Positions 32,641 through 41,317 of a stretch of DNA of 64,000 bases are shown in pieces. The first letter of the stretch is position 1. Every line of letters begins with the position of its first letter. A model generated the notes under the pieces. It was not told where the DNA came from. It saw only the letters and a program-made list of their open reading frames with translations, and did no database searches. The position numbers and the translations under genes are program-made. Source of the DNA: Sphingosinicella soli (lineage in GTDB: Bacteria > Pseudomonadota > Alphaproteobacteria > Sphingomonadales > Sphingomonadaceae); contig NZ_JACHNZ010000005.1 of the NCBI RefSeq assembly GCF_014199685.1, positions 45,233 to 109,232 on the forward strand. The letters are read 5' to 3'.

Positions 32641-33801
32641 TCAGTCCTTGTCGGGGAAAAGGCCGGGCATCCAGCGCGATGCGAGTGTGGCTGGAAAAGC
32701 AAGACGCAGCGGCGCGCGACTGCTTTCCGAAACCAGAACACCGAGATCGAGCAGTGTCGCAGCGACCCGCCGCGCCTGGCGATCGCCCGTACCGACAACC
32801 GATTCCAGTTCCCCGCGCGGAAGTTCGCCGCGATAGAGTATTGCGTCGATTATCGTACCGGCTTTCGCGGGCAGCTTGCCAAGTGCCGCTTCTTCTTCGA
32901 TCCACCGATGGATACGCGTTCTGAACCGCGTAGGTTCGACGAGGCTCGTCATGAAATCGACCTGGTCAATGCAAGTCTTCAGAAAATATGCGGTGAACGC
33001 GGCAAGTTCTTCCTCGCTGAGTGCTCCCCGGCCATCGAGATCGTTGCGCCGCGGCAGATCACAGGCCGCCAGATGGCGCTTGTAATCCTGCGCCGTGCGC
33101 CCCAGACCTCGCGCGACCGACCAGACACCCCCGGTATCGAGCGTCTCAAGCAGCATCGCGTGCGACATCAGCCGGGCGGTGCGGCCGTTTCCGTCGAGAA
33201 ACGGATGGATCCAGACGAAACGATGATGAGCAGCGGCCACGGCGATGATCGCATCGCTGCGCCCAAGGTTTGCGTAGCAATGTTCAAAATGTTCAAGAAA
33301 GCGCGGGACGGCGCCTGGGCTAACCGCGACGTGACGTCCGACCTGAACGTCTCGCGTTCTTGGTAGCCCCGGCTCGACACGCACCCGCTCACGACTCTCC
33401 GGCATCTCGACCCAGAGGAGGCTTTCGGGGAGATTTTCGCAGAATCGCGCATGAATCTCGGACAAGCCTGCAACGGTGTGCGCTCGGCCGCTCAGCCCCC
33501 CGGCATCTATCCATTCCTGGACGGCGATATGTGCACGCGCCTCGAGCTGAAGGTCGCGCTGTTCGGGATTGTCGCTGAAATCGTTGTTGAGGGCGCGTTC
33601 GATGTCGATCGGATGGATATCATGCCCCTCGATGAGGTTGCTGTAGTAACAGTTCATAGCGCGTACGAGATGCGCGAGTGCAGCCTGTATCTCGGAAGGC
33701 AGGCTGGCGCGAAAGGAAGCTGCCTTTGCAGCGAGGTCGACCGACAGGTCACGAAGCAGGCCGAGGCGAGGCGATCCTTCACCCACCCGCATCGGCTGCA
33801 T
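32641..33801 (-). CDS. Fic-family protein (predicted AMPylase) with N-terminal inhibitory motif
   Basis: 386 residues from ATG 33801; a TTG at 33888 would add 29. N-terminal Fic_N region, then SNLIEG, which fits the (S/T)xxxE(G/N) autoinhibitory helix placed before the core (class II Fic). The catalytic loop HPFLDGNGRTAR lies ~145 residues later, with the His that activates target hydroxyls. A C-terminal winged-helix-like segment (LPRGELESVVGTGDRQARR) ends the protein. Fic enzymes transfer AMP from ATP to protein Ser/Thr/Tyr. It lies beside conjugative debris, which suggests acquisition with a mobile element. Target unknown; no separate antitoxin gene is obvious. Confidence 0.9.
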   Translation of the reverse strand: MQPMRVGEGSPRLGLLRDLSVDLAAKAASFRASLPSEIQAALAHLVRAMNCYYSNLIEGHDIHPIDIERALNNDFSDNPEQRDLQLEARAHIAVQEWIDAGGLSGRAHTVAGLSEIHARFCENLPESLLWVEMPESRERVRVEPGLPRTRDVQVGRHVAVSPGAVPRFLEHFEHCYANLGRSDAIIAVAAAHHRFVWIHPFLDGNGRTARLMSHAMLLETLDTGGVWSVARGLGRTAQDYKRHLAACDLPRRNDLDGRGALSEEELAAFTAYFLKTCIDQVDFMTSLVEPTRFRTRIHRWIEEEAALGKLPAKAGTIIDAILYRGELPRGELESVVGTGDRQARRVAATLLDLGVLVSESSRAPLRLAFPATLASRWMPGLFPDKD

Positions 33802-33884
33802 TATATCAACTGGTTCACCGCGATCCTGCACGATCAATATCCGCTTCCAAGTCCACTCCTCATCTAGAGAGAAATAGCTTATTT

Positions 33885-34073
33885 TCAAGGAAATTTCATT
33901 AACGCGTACACATCTAGGTCCGCATTAATGTCCGGTTCCATGTCCGGCTTTCTAAATTTCAGCCTTGACAGCACCGAGGCCTTGACAAATGTCCTTAGGA
34001 CATTTGTCAAGGCCTCGGTCTCATACATACTGCCGCCGATCTTCTCGTTCAAATGGCCCGCGACAGCGGTCAA
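33885..34073 (-). CDS. Hypothetical short frame containing the hairpin
   Basis: A 62-codon frame (starting MTAVAGHLNEK; an inner start at MYETEALTN). It resembles no family I know. Its middle is encoded by the 23-bp-arm hairpin at 33973-34019, which makes a conserved protein doubtful. It may be a fragment of a gene reorganised around the hairpin. Confidence 0.2.
   Translation of the reverse strand: MTAVAGHLNEKIGGSMYETEALTNVLRTFVKASVLSRLKFRKPDMEPDINADLDVYALMKFP
33973..34019. repeat. Perfect 23-bp-arm palindromic hairpin
   Basis: Arms at 33973-33995 and 33997-34019 are exact reverse complements with a single T between them. The stem core is CCTTGACAAATGTCC and its complement. A further copy of GCCTTGACA lies just upstream at 33962-33970. 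There is no T-run, so a simple terminator is unlikely. Candidates are a cruciform or single-strand origin (oriT-like, REP-like) or the scar of an inverted duplication. Confidence 0.85.
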
Positions 34074-34358
34074 CCTGTAATCAGCGAATTCAGCCTTTAT
34101 GCGTTCGCTCTCAAGCTTTTCCGCGATCGAGGCTATGCAGGCAGCCCTCTTCCGCCCCGCAATAACGCCCTTAGGGAACGCCGCGCACGCAAGCTTCTAT
34201 TCCAAGCGACCTCGAACGAAGGCTTCACTTCATTCGAGCCGGCCACCAATCGCCTGCCCCGTGATCCCGACTTTTCATCCGTCCTATTTATACTCGCTCC
34301 AGCCGAAACAATCGAAGTCATGATGGACTTGCTTTGGAAAAGTGGAGAGTTCCCTTGA
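34053..34358 (+). CDS. Hypothetical protein, possibly truncated
   Basis: 101 residues from ATG 34053; the frame is open back to 33999 inside the hairpin. N-terminal part (VISEFSLYAFALKLFRDRGY) looks like a helix-turn-helix-style module preceding a stretch with APAETIEVMMDLLWKSGEFP at the end. I do not recognise a family. Residues read upstream (AADLLVQMARDSGQP) appear to continue the same domain, so the hairpin may have replaced the true N-terminus. It is bounded on the right by IS3 debris. Confidence 0.35.
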   Translation: MARDSGQPVISEFSLYAFALKLFRDRGYAGSPLPPRNNALRERRARKLLFQATSNEGFTSFEPATNRLPRDPDFSSVLFILAPAETIEVMMDLLWKSGEFP

Positions 34359-34375
34359 GGTGAAAGGCGAACTCG

Positions 34376-34482
34376 ATGATGAAACACCGACGGTTTTCGA
34401 AGGAGTTTGAGGACGAAGCTGTACGGCTCGCGGCGACGAGCGGACGTACGCAGCGAGAGGTGGCCGAGGATCTGGTGACCTG
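34376..34482 (+). mobile_element. IS3-family orfA fragment
   Basis: Reads MMKHRRFSKEFEDEAVRLAA then SGRTQREVAEDL, the start of an IS3 orfA protein, and is cut after ~35 codons where the next IS3-type element begins (TGCACCCGGAATTCTGGACC at about 34489). Confidence 0.75.
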
Positions 34483-34555
34483 CACCCGGAATTCTGGACC
34501 GTTTTGAGCTGGAAAATTCCAGTTACGATCGGAGGGCCAGGAGACGGAGTGAGCG

Positions 34556-34822
34556 ATGAAGAGATCGAAGTTTTCGGAGGCGCAGATTGCCTTCGTGCTG
34601 AAGCAGGCTGATGGCGGGACATCGGTCGGCGAGGTGTGCCGCAGGGCTGGGATCAGCGAGGCCACGTTCTATAACTGGCGCAAGAAGTACGCCGGGCTGA
34701 TGCCATCGGAGATGAAGCGCCTGCGGCAGCTTGAAGAAGAGAACGCCAAGCTCAAGCGGTTGGTCGCCGACCTGTCGCTGGACAAGGCGATGTTGCAGGA
34801 TGTCGTCTCGCGAAAGCTCTGA
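34556..34822 (+). CDS. IS3-family OrfA (HTH protein)
   Basis: 88 residues: MKRSKFSEAQIAFVLKQADG, GEVCRRAGISEATFYNWRKK and a leucine-zipper-like LRQLEEENAKLKRLVADLSL, ending DVVSRKL. This is a full-length IS3 orfA of the IS407 type, containing the HTH and coiled coil. A -1 frameshift near its stop would fuse it to orfB, which continues in the next frame (KALRPDRRRQLVDDV). The partner orfB is truncated, so the element is dead. Confidence 0.88.
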   Translation: MKRSKFSEAQIAFVLKQADGGTSVGEVCRRAGISEATFYNWRKKYAGLMPSEMKRLRQLEEENAKLKRLVADLSLDKAMLQDVVSRKL

Positions 34823-35318
34823 GGCCTGATCGGCGGCGCCAGTTGGTCGATGATGTCTGCAGCACCTGGCAGGTCAGCATCCGCAGGGCCTGCAGCGTGC
34901 TTCGGGCGGAACGATCCAGCTACCACTATCGTGGCAAGGGCACCGGTCAGGCCGACCTCAAGCAACGGATCAAGGAGATCGCGGGGACTCGGGTTCGCTA
35001 CGGCTATCGTCGTATCCATGTCCTGCTCCAACGCGAAGGCTGGGCGATCAACGGCAAACGGGTCTATCGGCTTTACAAAGAGATGGGCCTGCAACTGCGC
35101 AAAAAAGCGCCCAAGCGGCGAGTGAAGGCGAAGTTGAGGGAAGGCCGCTGTGCGGCCTCCCGCGTCAATGATGTATGGGCCATGGACTTTGTCCATGACC
35201 AGTTGGCGACGGGGCCAAAGCTGCGTGTCTTGACGGTCGTCGATACGTTCAGCCGGTACTCGCCAGCGGTCGTTCCCCGGTTCCGCTTCCGCGCGCCCGA
35301 TGTGATCGACGTGCTGGA
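34823..35318 (+). pseudogene. IS3-family OrfB, truncated by IS21 fragment
   Basis: OrfB integrase frame with HTH_21 region (RVRYGYRRIHVLLQREGWAI, RVYRLYKEMGLQLRKKAPKR) and the first catalytic Asp in NDVWAMDFVHDQL; LTVVDTFSRYSPAV follows. It stops at about 35318 (VIDVLE), before the second Asp and the Glu, where istB begins. Non-functional. Confidence 0.85.
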
Positions 35319-35320
35319 AG

Positions 35321-36121
35321 ATGCCTCGTGCGATCGAGGTCGTCGATGACTGCGTCTCGCGCCTCGATCGCGGCGAGATCACAGCTCTGGAGGCCGTGGA
35401 ACAGCTCTTGCTCGAGGAACTGACGTTCCGGGAAGAACGCCGCATCCGCACTGCCCTGCGGATGGGCCGGGTCAACACGGTGAAGACGCTGGCTGGATAC
35501 GACTTCTCGTTCCAGCCTTCGCTCGACAAAGCCAGGATCATGGCGCTAGCTGAGCTCAACTTTGTTGCGCGAGCCGAGGTCGTACACCTCCTGGGTCCGC
35601 CGGGCACAGGCAAAAGCCACCTGGCCAGCGCGCTTGGGCTCGAGGCGGTCAAGGCGGGCAAGAGCGTGTCGTTCATCACGCTTGCCGACCTGATCGGCGC
35701 TCTGGCGAAAGCAGAACGCGAAGGCACCTTGCGCGAGCGGCTCCGGTTCTACTGCCGACCATCGCTCCTGATCGTCGATGAGATCGGTTACCTCCCGGTC
35801 ATACCCGGCGGAGGCAACCTGTTCTTCCAGCTGGTCAATGCGCGCTACGAGAAGGGGGCGATGATCCTCACCTCGAACCGCGGCTTTGCGGAATGGGGTG
35901 ACATCTTCGGCAGCCCCGTGGTCGCAACCGCGCTGCTCGACCGGTTGCTGCATCATGCCATCGTCATCCAGATCGACGGCTCGAGTTACCGCCTGCGTCG
36001 GCATGCCGATCTGCTGCCCGAGCACATCAGGTCCAACGCCCTGATTACGCCACCTGCGCCCGTCGAGCCCCGGCGCCGCGGACGCCCACCCAAAAATGGA
36101 GGCGCCGCACAAACCACCTGA
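35321..36121 (+). pseudogene. istB: IS21-family helper IstB, N-terminally truncated
   Basis: 266 codons from an ATG that corresponds to an internal Met (MPRAIEVVDDCVSRLDRGE). The AAA+ core is complete: Walker A GPPGTGKSHLA, Walker B LLIVDEIGYLP, sensor ILTSNRGFAEWG and a C-terminal RRRGRPPKNGG tail. About 25 N-terminal residues are missing because the IS3 orfB fragment joins here, and istA is absent. An IS21-type right end follows (TACTTTGCCACTTCCGGGGA, 36150-36169). It may be expressed, but it has no transposase partner. Confidence 0.82.
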
Positions 36122-36184
36122 AAACCGAAACCGCAAAGTGGGGAATTTTACTTTGCCACTTCCGGGGATTTTTACAGTGCCGTT

Positions 36185-36345
36185 GACAACCGCGACCTCG
36201 CGCTCGCCGCCTTGCGCAAAGCTCTTACGATGAGGCGTCCGCCAGAGGGACTGATCCATCACTCGGATCGCGGCAGCCAATATGGGACTGTGGACTACCA
36301 GGCCGAGCTGCGTCGCACAGTTCGAGCGGACCGTGTCTCGCTGAG
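36185..36345 (+). mobile_element. IS3-family orfB internal fragment
   Basis: Reads DNRDLALAALRKALTMRRPP, then GLIHHSDRGSQYGTVDYQAE, the region around the second catalytic Asp of IS3-group orfB. Truncated on the left by the IS21 end and on the right by IS5-like sequence. Different subgroup from the copy at 34.5 kb. Confidence 0.8.
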
Positions 36346-36371
36346 CAAATGCCTCTCCACTTTCCCGGGGC

Positions 36372-36453
36372 AAGTCCAACATACACCTCCATCGCTTCAA
36401 CACGATGGAATCATAATCTCGCCATCATCGCCAAGGGTAAATCAGGGTGTCCA
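36372..36453 (-). mobile_element. Diverged IS5-family left end
   Basis: Starts TGGACACCCTGATTTACC at 36453 (minus strand) like the two other copies (21030, 23461), keeps GATTATGATTCCATCG-type and GCGATGGAGGTG blocks with several differences, and stops after ~80 bp. It marks the left boundary of the catabolic island. Confidence 0.65.
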
Positions 36454-36512
36454 ACTACCGTTCGGAATGGTACCAGCGCACATAAGCTGCCTGCATTCTG
36501 GAAACTGAACCG

Positions 36513-37400
36513 ATGATAGACCTTCTAACCTTGAGGCTGTTTGCGCTTGCCGCGGAGCACAAAAGTCTCTCGAAAACCTCGGCTGTCGCAAACATTGCCA
36601 TTGCCGCAATAAGTCGGCGGATCGCCAATCTCGAGGTTGAAATGGGAGTTCGCCTTTTCAAGAGGTCGCAGCGCGGAGTTGAACTGACCCCCGCGGGAGA
36701 AACATGCTTGATACGAACGCGTAATATACTTGGCGAGTTAACCCGACTACAAGGGGATATGGGGGATTATCGTAATGGTATGCGGGGACGCGTCTCGATC
36801 TGGGCAAGCACGTCGGCAATCGCGCAGTTCCTGCCTGCGGATCTCGCAGCTTTCTCCAAGGAACATCCGGCCATCGGGCTTGAAATTCAGGAAGCGTATA
36901 GTGCAAAAATTGTCTCTGAAGTGCGGGGAGGCAACAGCGATATCGGAGTCATCCTGGCGGGTGGTGAAACTTTCGGCTTGCTGGTTTGGCCCTATCGCTG
37001 CGATCGGCTTGCGGTGGTTGCACCGCAAGCCTTTCGCCCAGGGGTGAGCCGGGTTCGTTTCGCAGATCTTTTTGACGAGCATCTTGTGCAGATGGGATAT
37101 GACACCGCCATGACGCGGCTCCTGTCCGCCAAGGCGAACGAGGCCGGCGAAGCCTTACGGCTGCGGGTGGCGGTAGACAGCTTCGATGCGGTCTGCCGCA
37201 TGATCTCCGCCGGTTTTGGTATCGGAATTCTTCCCCTGATGGCTGCTGCCTCGCATGTCGAGAATTCGCAGCTTCGCTTGATTGAGCTGGATGAGCCATG
37301 GTCAGTGAGGCAAATGCTCATATGCACCAAGTCCGATGTGGAACCAAGTGGCCCGACCGAACTGCTCATCGATTTCCTGCGCGCCTTCGGCGGCAAATAG
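36513..37400 (+). CDS. LysR-family transcriptional regulator
   Basis: 295 residues. N-terminal winged HTH (LRLFALAAEHKSLSKTS, AISRRIANLEVEMGVRLFKR, GVELTPAGE) and a C-terminal LysR substrate domain (GRVSIWASTSAIAQFLPADL, IGVILAG, SAGFGIGILPLMAA). Same strand as, and 228 bp upstream of, the TonB receptor/dioxygenase genes, so probably an activator of the island that senses the aromatic inducer. Atypically it is not divergent from its presumed target. Confidence 0.9.
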   Translation: MIDLLTLRLFALAAEHKSLSKTSAVANIAIAAISRRIANLEVEMGVRLFKRSQRGVELTPAGETCLIRTRNILGELTRLQGDMGDYRNGMRGRVSIWASTSAIAQFLPADLAAFSKEHPAIGLEIQEAYSAKIVSEVRGGNSDIGVILAGGETFGLLVWPYRCDRLAVVAPQAFRPGVSRVRFADLFDEHLVQMGYDTAMTRLLSAKANEAGEALRLRVAVDSFDAVCRMISAGFGIGILPLMAAASHVENSQLRLIELDEPWSVRQMLICTKSDVEPSGPTELLIDFLRAFGGK

Positions 37401-37628
37401 CAGGAGGCCCACCTCGCGCCAGCCCCCGGCAGCCACCATCACCATCACCATCACTGCCTTGCCGAAGCGCGAAATATAGCTTCACCAATTAGGGGCTTCC
37501 ACCGGGACACGGCTTCGCTGTAGCAGTCTGGGGTAGGGCGTCGTGTTTCGGCGAGCTACACCTCAGTGTCTCCGAGGCCTACCAACCGAACAGCCGCCCA
37601 ATAAATAAAGAAATTCGGGGGGGTGGAT
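37401..37628. promoter_or_regulatory. Leader between LysR gene and TonB receptor
   Basis: 228 bp, presumably holding the island's promoter. A short CACCAT/CATCAC trinucleotide-like run lies at 37434-37456. A GGGGGGG run just before ATG 37629 serves as ribosome-binding site. No clear -35/-10 or LysR T-N11-A box could be fixed. Confidence 0.35.
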
Positions 37629-39821
37629 ATGAGAGTTGCAGCAATTCAAACCGTGGCCGGTGTGCTAAGCTTGACGATGCCGGTCGAGGCTCGCGCTCAG
37701 CAACAAAGCGTCGAACCGGGAGAGGAGCAAGTGTCGGCGTTCGGCGAAATCGTTGTGACCGCCACGCGTCGCGCGGAAGGCGCGCAGGACGTTCCACTTG
37801 CAGTCACTGCCGTATCACAGGAAACGCTTACAGCCGCGGGTGCTCCTTCGGTGCGGGAATTGACAAGTGTCGTCCCCGGATTCAACGGTGGCCGCAATTT
37901 CGGCGCGTTTCAGCCATTCATAAGAGGCATCGGTTCTACTGGGGTCACCGTGAGCGACGAGCCAAGTGTCGCGACATATGTCGACGGCATTTATGTGCCG
38001 TTTGCACAGGCGTCCAACGTGGACCTGGTCGAGATCGAGCGCATTGAGGTTCTGCGTGGTCCGCAGGGCACCACTTTCGGCCGCAACGCCACAGGCGGAC
38101 TTGTCAGTATCGTGACGCCCGATCCGCAATTCGATTTTGGTGGTCATGCAGATGTCCGGATGGGGGCGCTCACGGGTTCGTCGCAGAATGCGCTGATGTA
38201 CGATGCGCGCGCTTACCTGACCGGAGGCTTGTCTGAGACGGTGGCGGCCGACATCAGCGTAATGCGGCGGCATGAGGGCGGCTACGTGCGCAATCTGGTC
38301 GGCTCCGACGATTTTGGCGATCTTACTGTTACCGACGTGCGTTCCAAGCTCATGTTTCGTCCCTCGGACAAGGCGAAGATCACGCTCATTGGGGAGTACT
38401 ACCGCCTCAAGAGCCAAGTGAATGCGCCGCAGCCGCTTGACGGGAACACCCTGGGGCGCAGTTATGGCGCAATCGTGCCGGCTGAACCCTGGCAGGTCGC
38501 ACTGGATACCGCGCCACTGCTTAATGGTAAAAACTACAGTTTTGGATTGCTGACCGAATTTGATTTAGGCGCGGTGGCTCTGGAAACCACCGGCGGCTAC
38601 CTGCACACTGATGTTCGCCAGGATGCCGATTCGGATGCATCCAATGTTCGCATCGGCACCTTGCTTACTTCACCCTATGGCCGGATTGGCGAAGTGTTCA
38701 GCCAGGAGGTGAGATTACTCTCGAACGGCAGCGGACCTTTCACGTGGCTGATCGGTGGGTATGCCTTCATTTTGCGCAGCCACAACGGCACGAAGACCAC
38801 CAACGCCACTTTTGGCCCTGCGCCGGACCGGCCCATCACCGGAGAGGCCTTCACGATTTCGAGCTTCCGCAACACCACTGATTCCTATGCCGCATTTGCA
38901 GAGGGATCGCTGGAGCCCTCGCCCGGATTGTTCGTCACGCTCGGCGCACGGTACACCACGGAAAAGCGAAGCCAGGTGGGCTTCCTGAACAACAACGGCG
39001 CGGAACGGGATTTGCCCAAGGACAGCGAACGGTTCAACAAGTTCACCTATCGCGGCTCCATTCGCTACGAGATCGCTTCCAAAACGAACATCTACGCAAG
39101 CTATGGCAATGGCTTCAAGAGTGGCGTTTACACGGGCACGATCACTCCGGTTTTGACTAGGCCCGAAGAGGTGAAGGCCCTTGAAGCCGGCATCAAGTCG
39201 GACCCGACCCGGTGGCTGCGGGTGAACCTGGCCCTGTTTCATTATGACTATAAGGATTTGCAGGTCACGGCTCGCGATCCGTTGACAACGAGTTACGTGG
39301 TCCAAAATGCTGCCGCGGCGGAACTGTATGGCGGGGAGCTTGAGCTTCAGGTCGCACCATCAGAGTCGCTCCAGTTCCGGGCTGCAGCGGCCTACAATCA
39401 CGCTCGATACAAAAACTTCCCGCTTGCGCAGACATTCCTGCCATCCCCGCGGGGAGGCAATACCGTTGCTGCCGGGGACGTCTCAGGCAACGTCATGGTG
39501 CGAGCGCCCAAATGGACGTTCAATTTCGGGCCGACTTGGGAGCACGAACTTGGTGGAGGCAGTTTCCGCGTCACCGGAAACCTGTTCCATTCCAGTCGCG
39601 TCTATTTTGACTTTCTGAACATCGTTTCCCAGAAACCCTATACACTGGTCGGTGTTGACTTGTCATGGGCCGACCCCAGCGAGCTGTGGCGGATTTCACT
39701 ATTCGGCCAGAATGTATTCAACGAGGCCGTCCTGCAGCAGTCACGCGTAGGGAACCTCAGCACAGACGGCCTTTACGAGCCGCCCGCCAGATTTGGTATC
39801 GGCATCTCCCGAAAGTTTTGA
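37629..39821 (+). CDS. TonB-dependent outer-membrane receptor of the catabolic island
   Basis: 730 residues. Signal peptide to about ARA-Q (residue 22), TonB box GEIVVTATRR, plug with VTAVSQETLTAAGAPSVREL, IRGIGSTGVTV, TYVDGIYVPFAQ and RIEVLRGPQGTTFGRNATGG. The C-terminal barrel closes with FGIGISRKF, terminal Phe as required for BAM recognition. ATG 37629 follows the G-run; a GTG six bases upstream is possible. It lies directly upstream of the dioxygenase genes, so it probably imports the aromatic substrate across the outer membrane. Confidence 0.95.
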   Translation: MRVAAIQTVAGVLSLTMPVEARAQQQSVEPGEEQVSAFGEIVVTATRRAEGAQDVPLAVTAVSQETLTAAGAPSVRELTSVVPGFNGGRNFGAFQPFIRGIGSTGVTVSDEPSVATYVDGIYVPFAQASNVDLVEIERIEVLRGPQGTTFGRNATGGLVSIVTPDPQFDFGGHADVRMGALTGSSQNALMYDARAYLTGGLSETVAADISVMRRHEGGYVRNLVGSDDFGDLTVTDVRSKLMFRPSDKAKITLIGEYYRLKSQVNAPQPLDGNTLGRSYGAIVPAEPWQVALDTAPLLNGKNYSFGLLTEFDLGAVALETTGGYLHTDVRQDADSDASNVRIGTLLTSPYGRIGEVFSQEVRLLSNGSGPFTWLIGGYAFILRSHNGTKTTNATFGPAPDRPITGEAFTISSFRNTTDSYAAFAEGSLEPSPGLFVTLGARYTTEKRSQVGFLNNNGAERDLPKDSERFNKFTYRGSIRYEIASKTNIYASYGNGFKSGVYTGTITPVLTRPEEVKALEAGIKSDPTRWLRVNLALFHYDYKDLQVTARDPLTTSYVVQNAAAAELYGGELELQVAPSESLQFRAAAAYNHARYKNFPLAQTFLPSPRGGNTVAAGDVSGNVMVRAPKWTFNFGPTWEHELGGGSFRVTGNLFHSSRVYFDFLNIVSQKPYTLVGVDLSWADPSELWRISLFGQNVFNEAVLQQSRVGNLSTDGLYEPPARFGIGISRKF

Positions 39822-39880
39822 GATACCAGTTCTTGCAATTTTACTGTTCCCAGAAAAAACGGATTAAGCGGACAAGCACT

Positions 39881-41317
39881 ATGACACAGATACACGATTC
39901 TCAGCAAAGAACAGAACTTCACGAGCGACTGCATGGTTGGGTGGACAAGTCATCATCCGGAAGGGTTCGTCTTGATCAAGAGGTGTTTACTAACCCGGAA
40001 ATGTTCGATCTCGAGATGGAATACATCTTCGAGCGCAACTGGGTGTTCCTCGCCCATGAAAGCCAGCTCGCCAAACCCAATGACTTTTTGACCGCGCACG
40101 TCGGACGAGAGTCCGTTGTTCTGGTGCGGACCCGGGCAGGCGAATTGAAATGTTTCATTAACGCCTGCACCCACCGCGGGGCCCGTATCTGCCGCCAGAA
40201 GTCCGGATCGGCGAAGTTCTTTCGCTGCTCGTTCCATGGCTGGAGCTTCGCCAACTCTGGCGAACTGCTTGATGTCACTGACGAGGGGGACGGCGGCTAC
40301 CCGGACGATTTTGACAAGACTGAACTGGGCCTCCACGAAGTCCTGGTCGCCAGCTATCGGGGCTTTGTCTTTGCGAGCCTCTCAGGCGATGTCCTGCCGC
40401 TTGAGGAATACCTTGGCGACGCGAAGCGGTTTATTGATCTTATGGTTCAGCAATCGCCCGAGGATAAACTGGAGGTGCTCCATGGCACCGTTCGGTACGT
40501 CTATCACGGCAACTGGAAACTTCAGGCAGAAAACGGTGTGGACGGCTACCATGCCCCCGTTGTCCATGCGAACTATATACGGACCACGGGACGCCGGGCC
40601 ACCGGAGACTCAGCCTACGCAATGCAGGTCGGAATAGGCGACGGGGCACGGCCCGTGCTGGGCTCCAATCGCCGATCAACCGGTGGCGGTCCAGGAACTG
40701 GCGGGTTCTTCTCCTTCCCCCAGGGGCATCAGCTCATCTGGGGCATGGCCGGTGCTCCGGATGCTCGCGCCAACAGCCACATTGTTTCTTGGTTGCAGCA
40801 GACCTATGGCGAGGAAGCCGCCTGGTGGACGAACAAGACGATCCGCAATCTCCTGTTATTCCCGAATGTGTTCCTGATGGACCAGAACGGCATGCAGATT
40901 CGCATCGTGAGGCCGCTCTCCGTCAACAAGACCGAGGTCATTTCATATGCGATCGCCCCGGTCGGCGAAGCGCCCGAGATTCGGAACCTGCGCATCCGCC
41001 AGTTTGAGGATTTCATGAACGCAACTGGCATGGCGACACCCGACGATCTGGCCGAATTCAACAATTGCCAGATAGGCTTCGGCAACGGGGGCCGGCGGAG
41101 TGACATCGCTCGAGGTGCGACTCGGTGGGCCGAGGGTAGCGGCCAGTGGGGAGCCAAGCTCGGTATCGCGGCTTTGCTCAGCAGCGATGCTGTAGCCGAC
41201 GAGGGACTCTTCGCGGAACTGCACGAGGAATGGTTGAGAAGGATGGAGGAGGCTCTTGAAATCGAAGCGGCCCGAGCCCTCGGTGAGCATGGGTCGAAGA
41301 AGGAGCCCGTCGTATGA
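39881..41317 (+). CDS. Rieske dioxygenase large subunit, benzoate/anthranilate type
   Basis: 478 residues, terminal-oxygenase alpha subunit. Rieske [2Fe-2S] ligands Cys96/His98 (CTHRG) and Cys116/His119 (CSFHGWSF). The mononuclear iron site is NGVDGYHAPVVH with Asp221 bridging and His224/His229. The N-terminal block RLDQEVFTNPEMFDLEMEYI and FLAHESQL resemble BenA/AntA/CbdC, enzymes that cis-dihydroxylate aromatic carboxylates. The beta-subunit gene overlaps by four bases. Electron partners are probably the reductase and ferredoxin at 45.4-47.0 kb. The true substrate is unassigned; the PdxA-type gene downstream hints at a carboxylated diol product. Confidence 0.92.
   Translation: MTQIHDSQQRTELHERLHGWVDKSSSGRVRLDQEVFTNPEMFDLEMEYIFERNWVFLAHESQLAKPNDFLTAHVGRESVVLVRTRAGELKCFINACTHRGARICRQKSGSAKFFRCSFHGWSFANSGELLDVTDEGDGGYPDDFDKTELGLHEVLVASYRGFVFASLSGDVLPLEEYLGDAKRFIDLMVQQSPEDKLEVLHGTVRYVYHGNWKLQAENGVDGYHAPVVHANYIRTTGRRATGDSAYAMQVGIGDGARPVLGSNRRSTGGGPGTGGFFSFPQGHQLIWGMAGAPDARANSHIVSWLQQTYGEEAAWWTNKTIRNLLLFPNVFLMDQNGMQIRIVRPLSVNKTEVISYAIAPVGEAPEIRNLRIRQFEDFMNATGMATPDDLAEFNNCQIGFGNGGRRSDIARGATRWAEGSGQWGAKLGIAALLSSDAVADEGLFAELHEEWLRRMEEALEIEAARALGEHGSKKEPVV

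Noticed and set aside
33973..34019. Hairpin as a rho-independent terminator
   Set aside because: No T-run on either side and no well-supported gene ending at it; listed as an unexplained repeat instead.
34669..35727. 352-codon minus-strand frame opposite IS3 orfB and istB
   Set aside because: Antisense to two recognised transposition genes; no motifs.
37434..37456. CACCAT-type trinucleotide run
   Set aside because: Too short for a tandem repeat array or CRISPR; not within a gene; no role visible.
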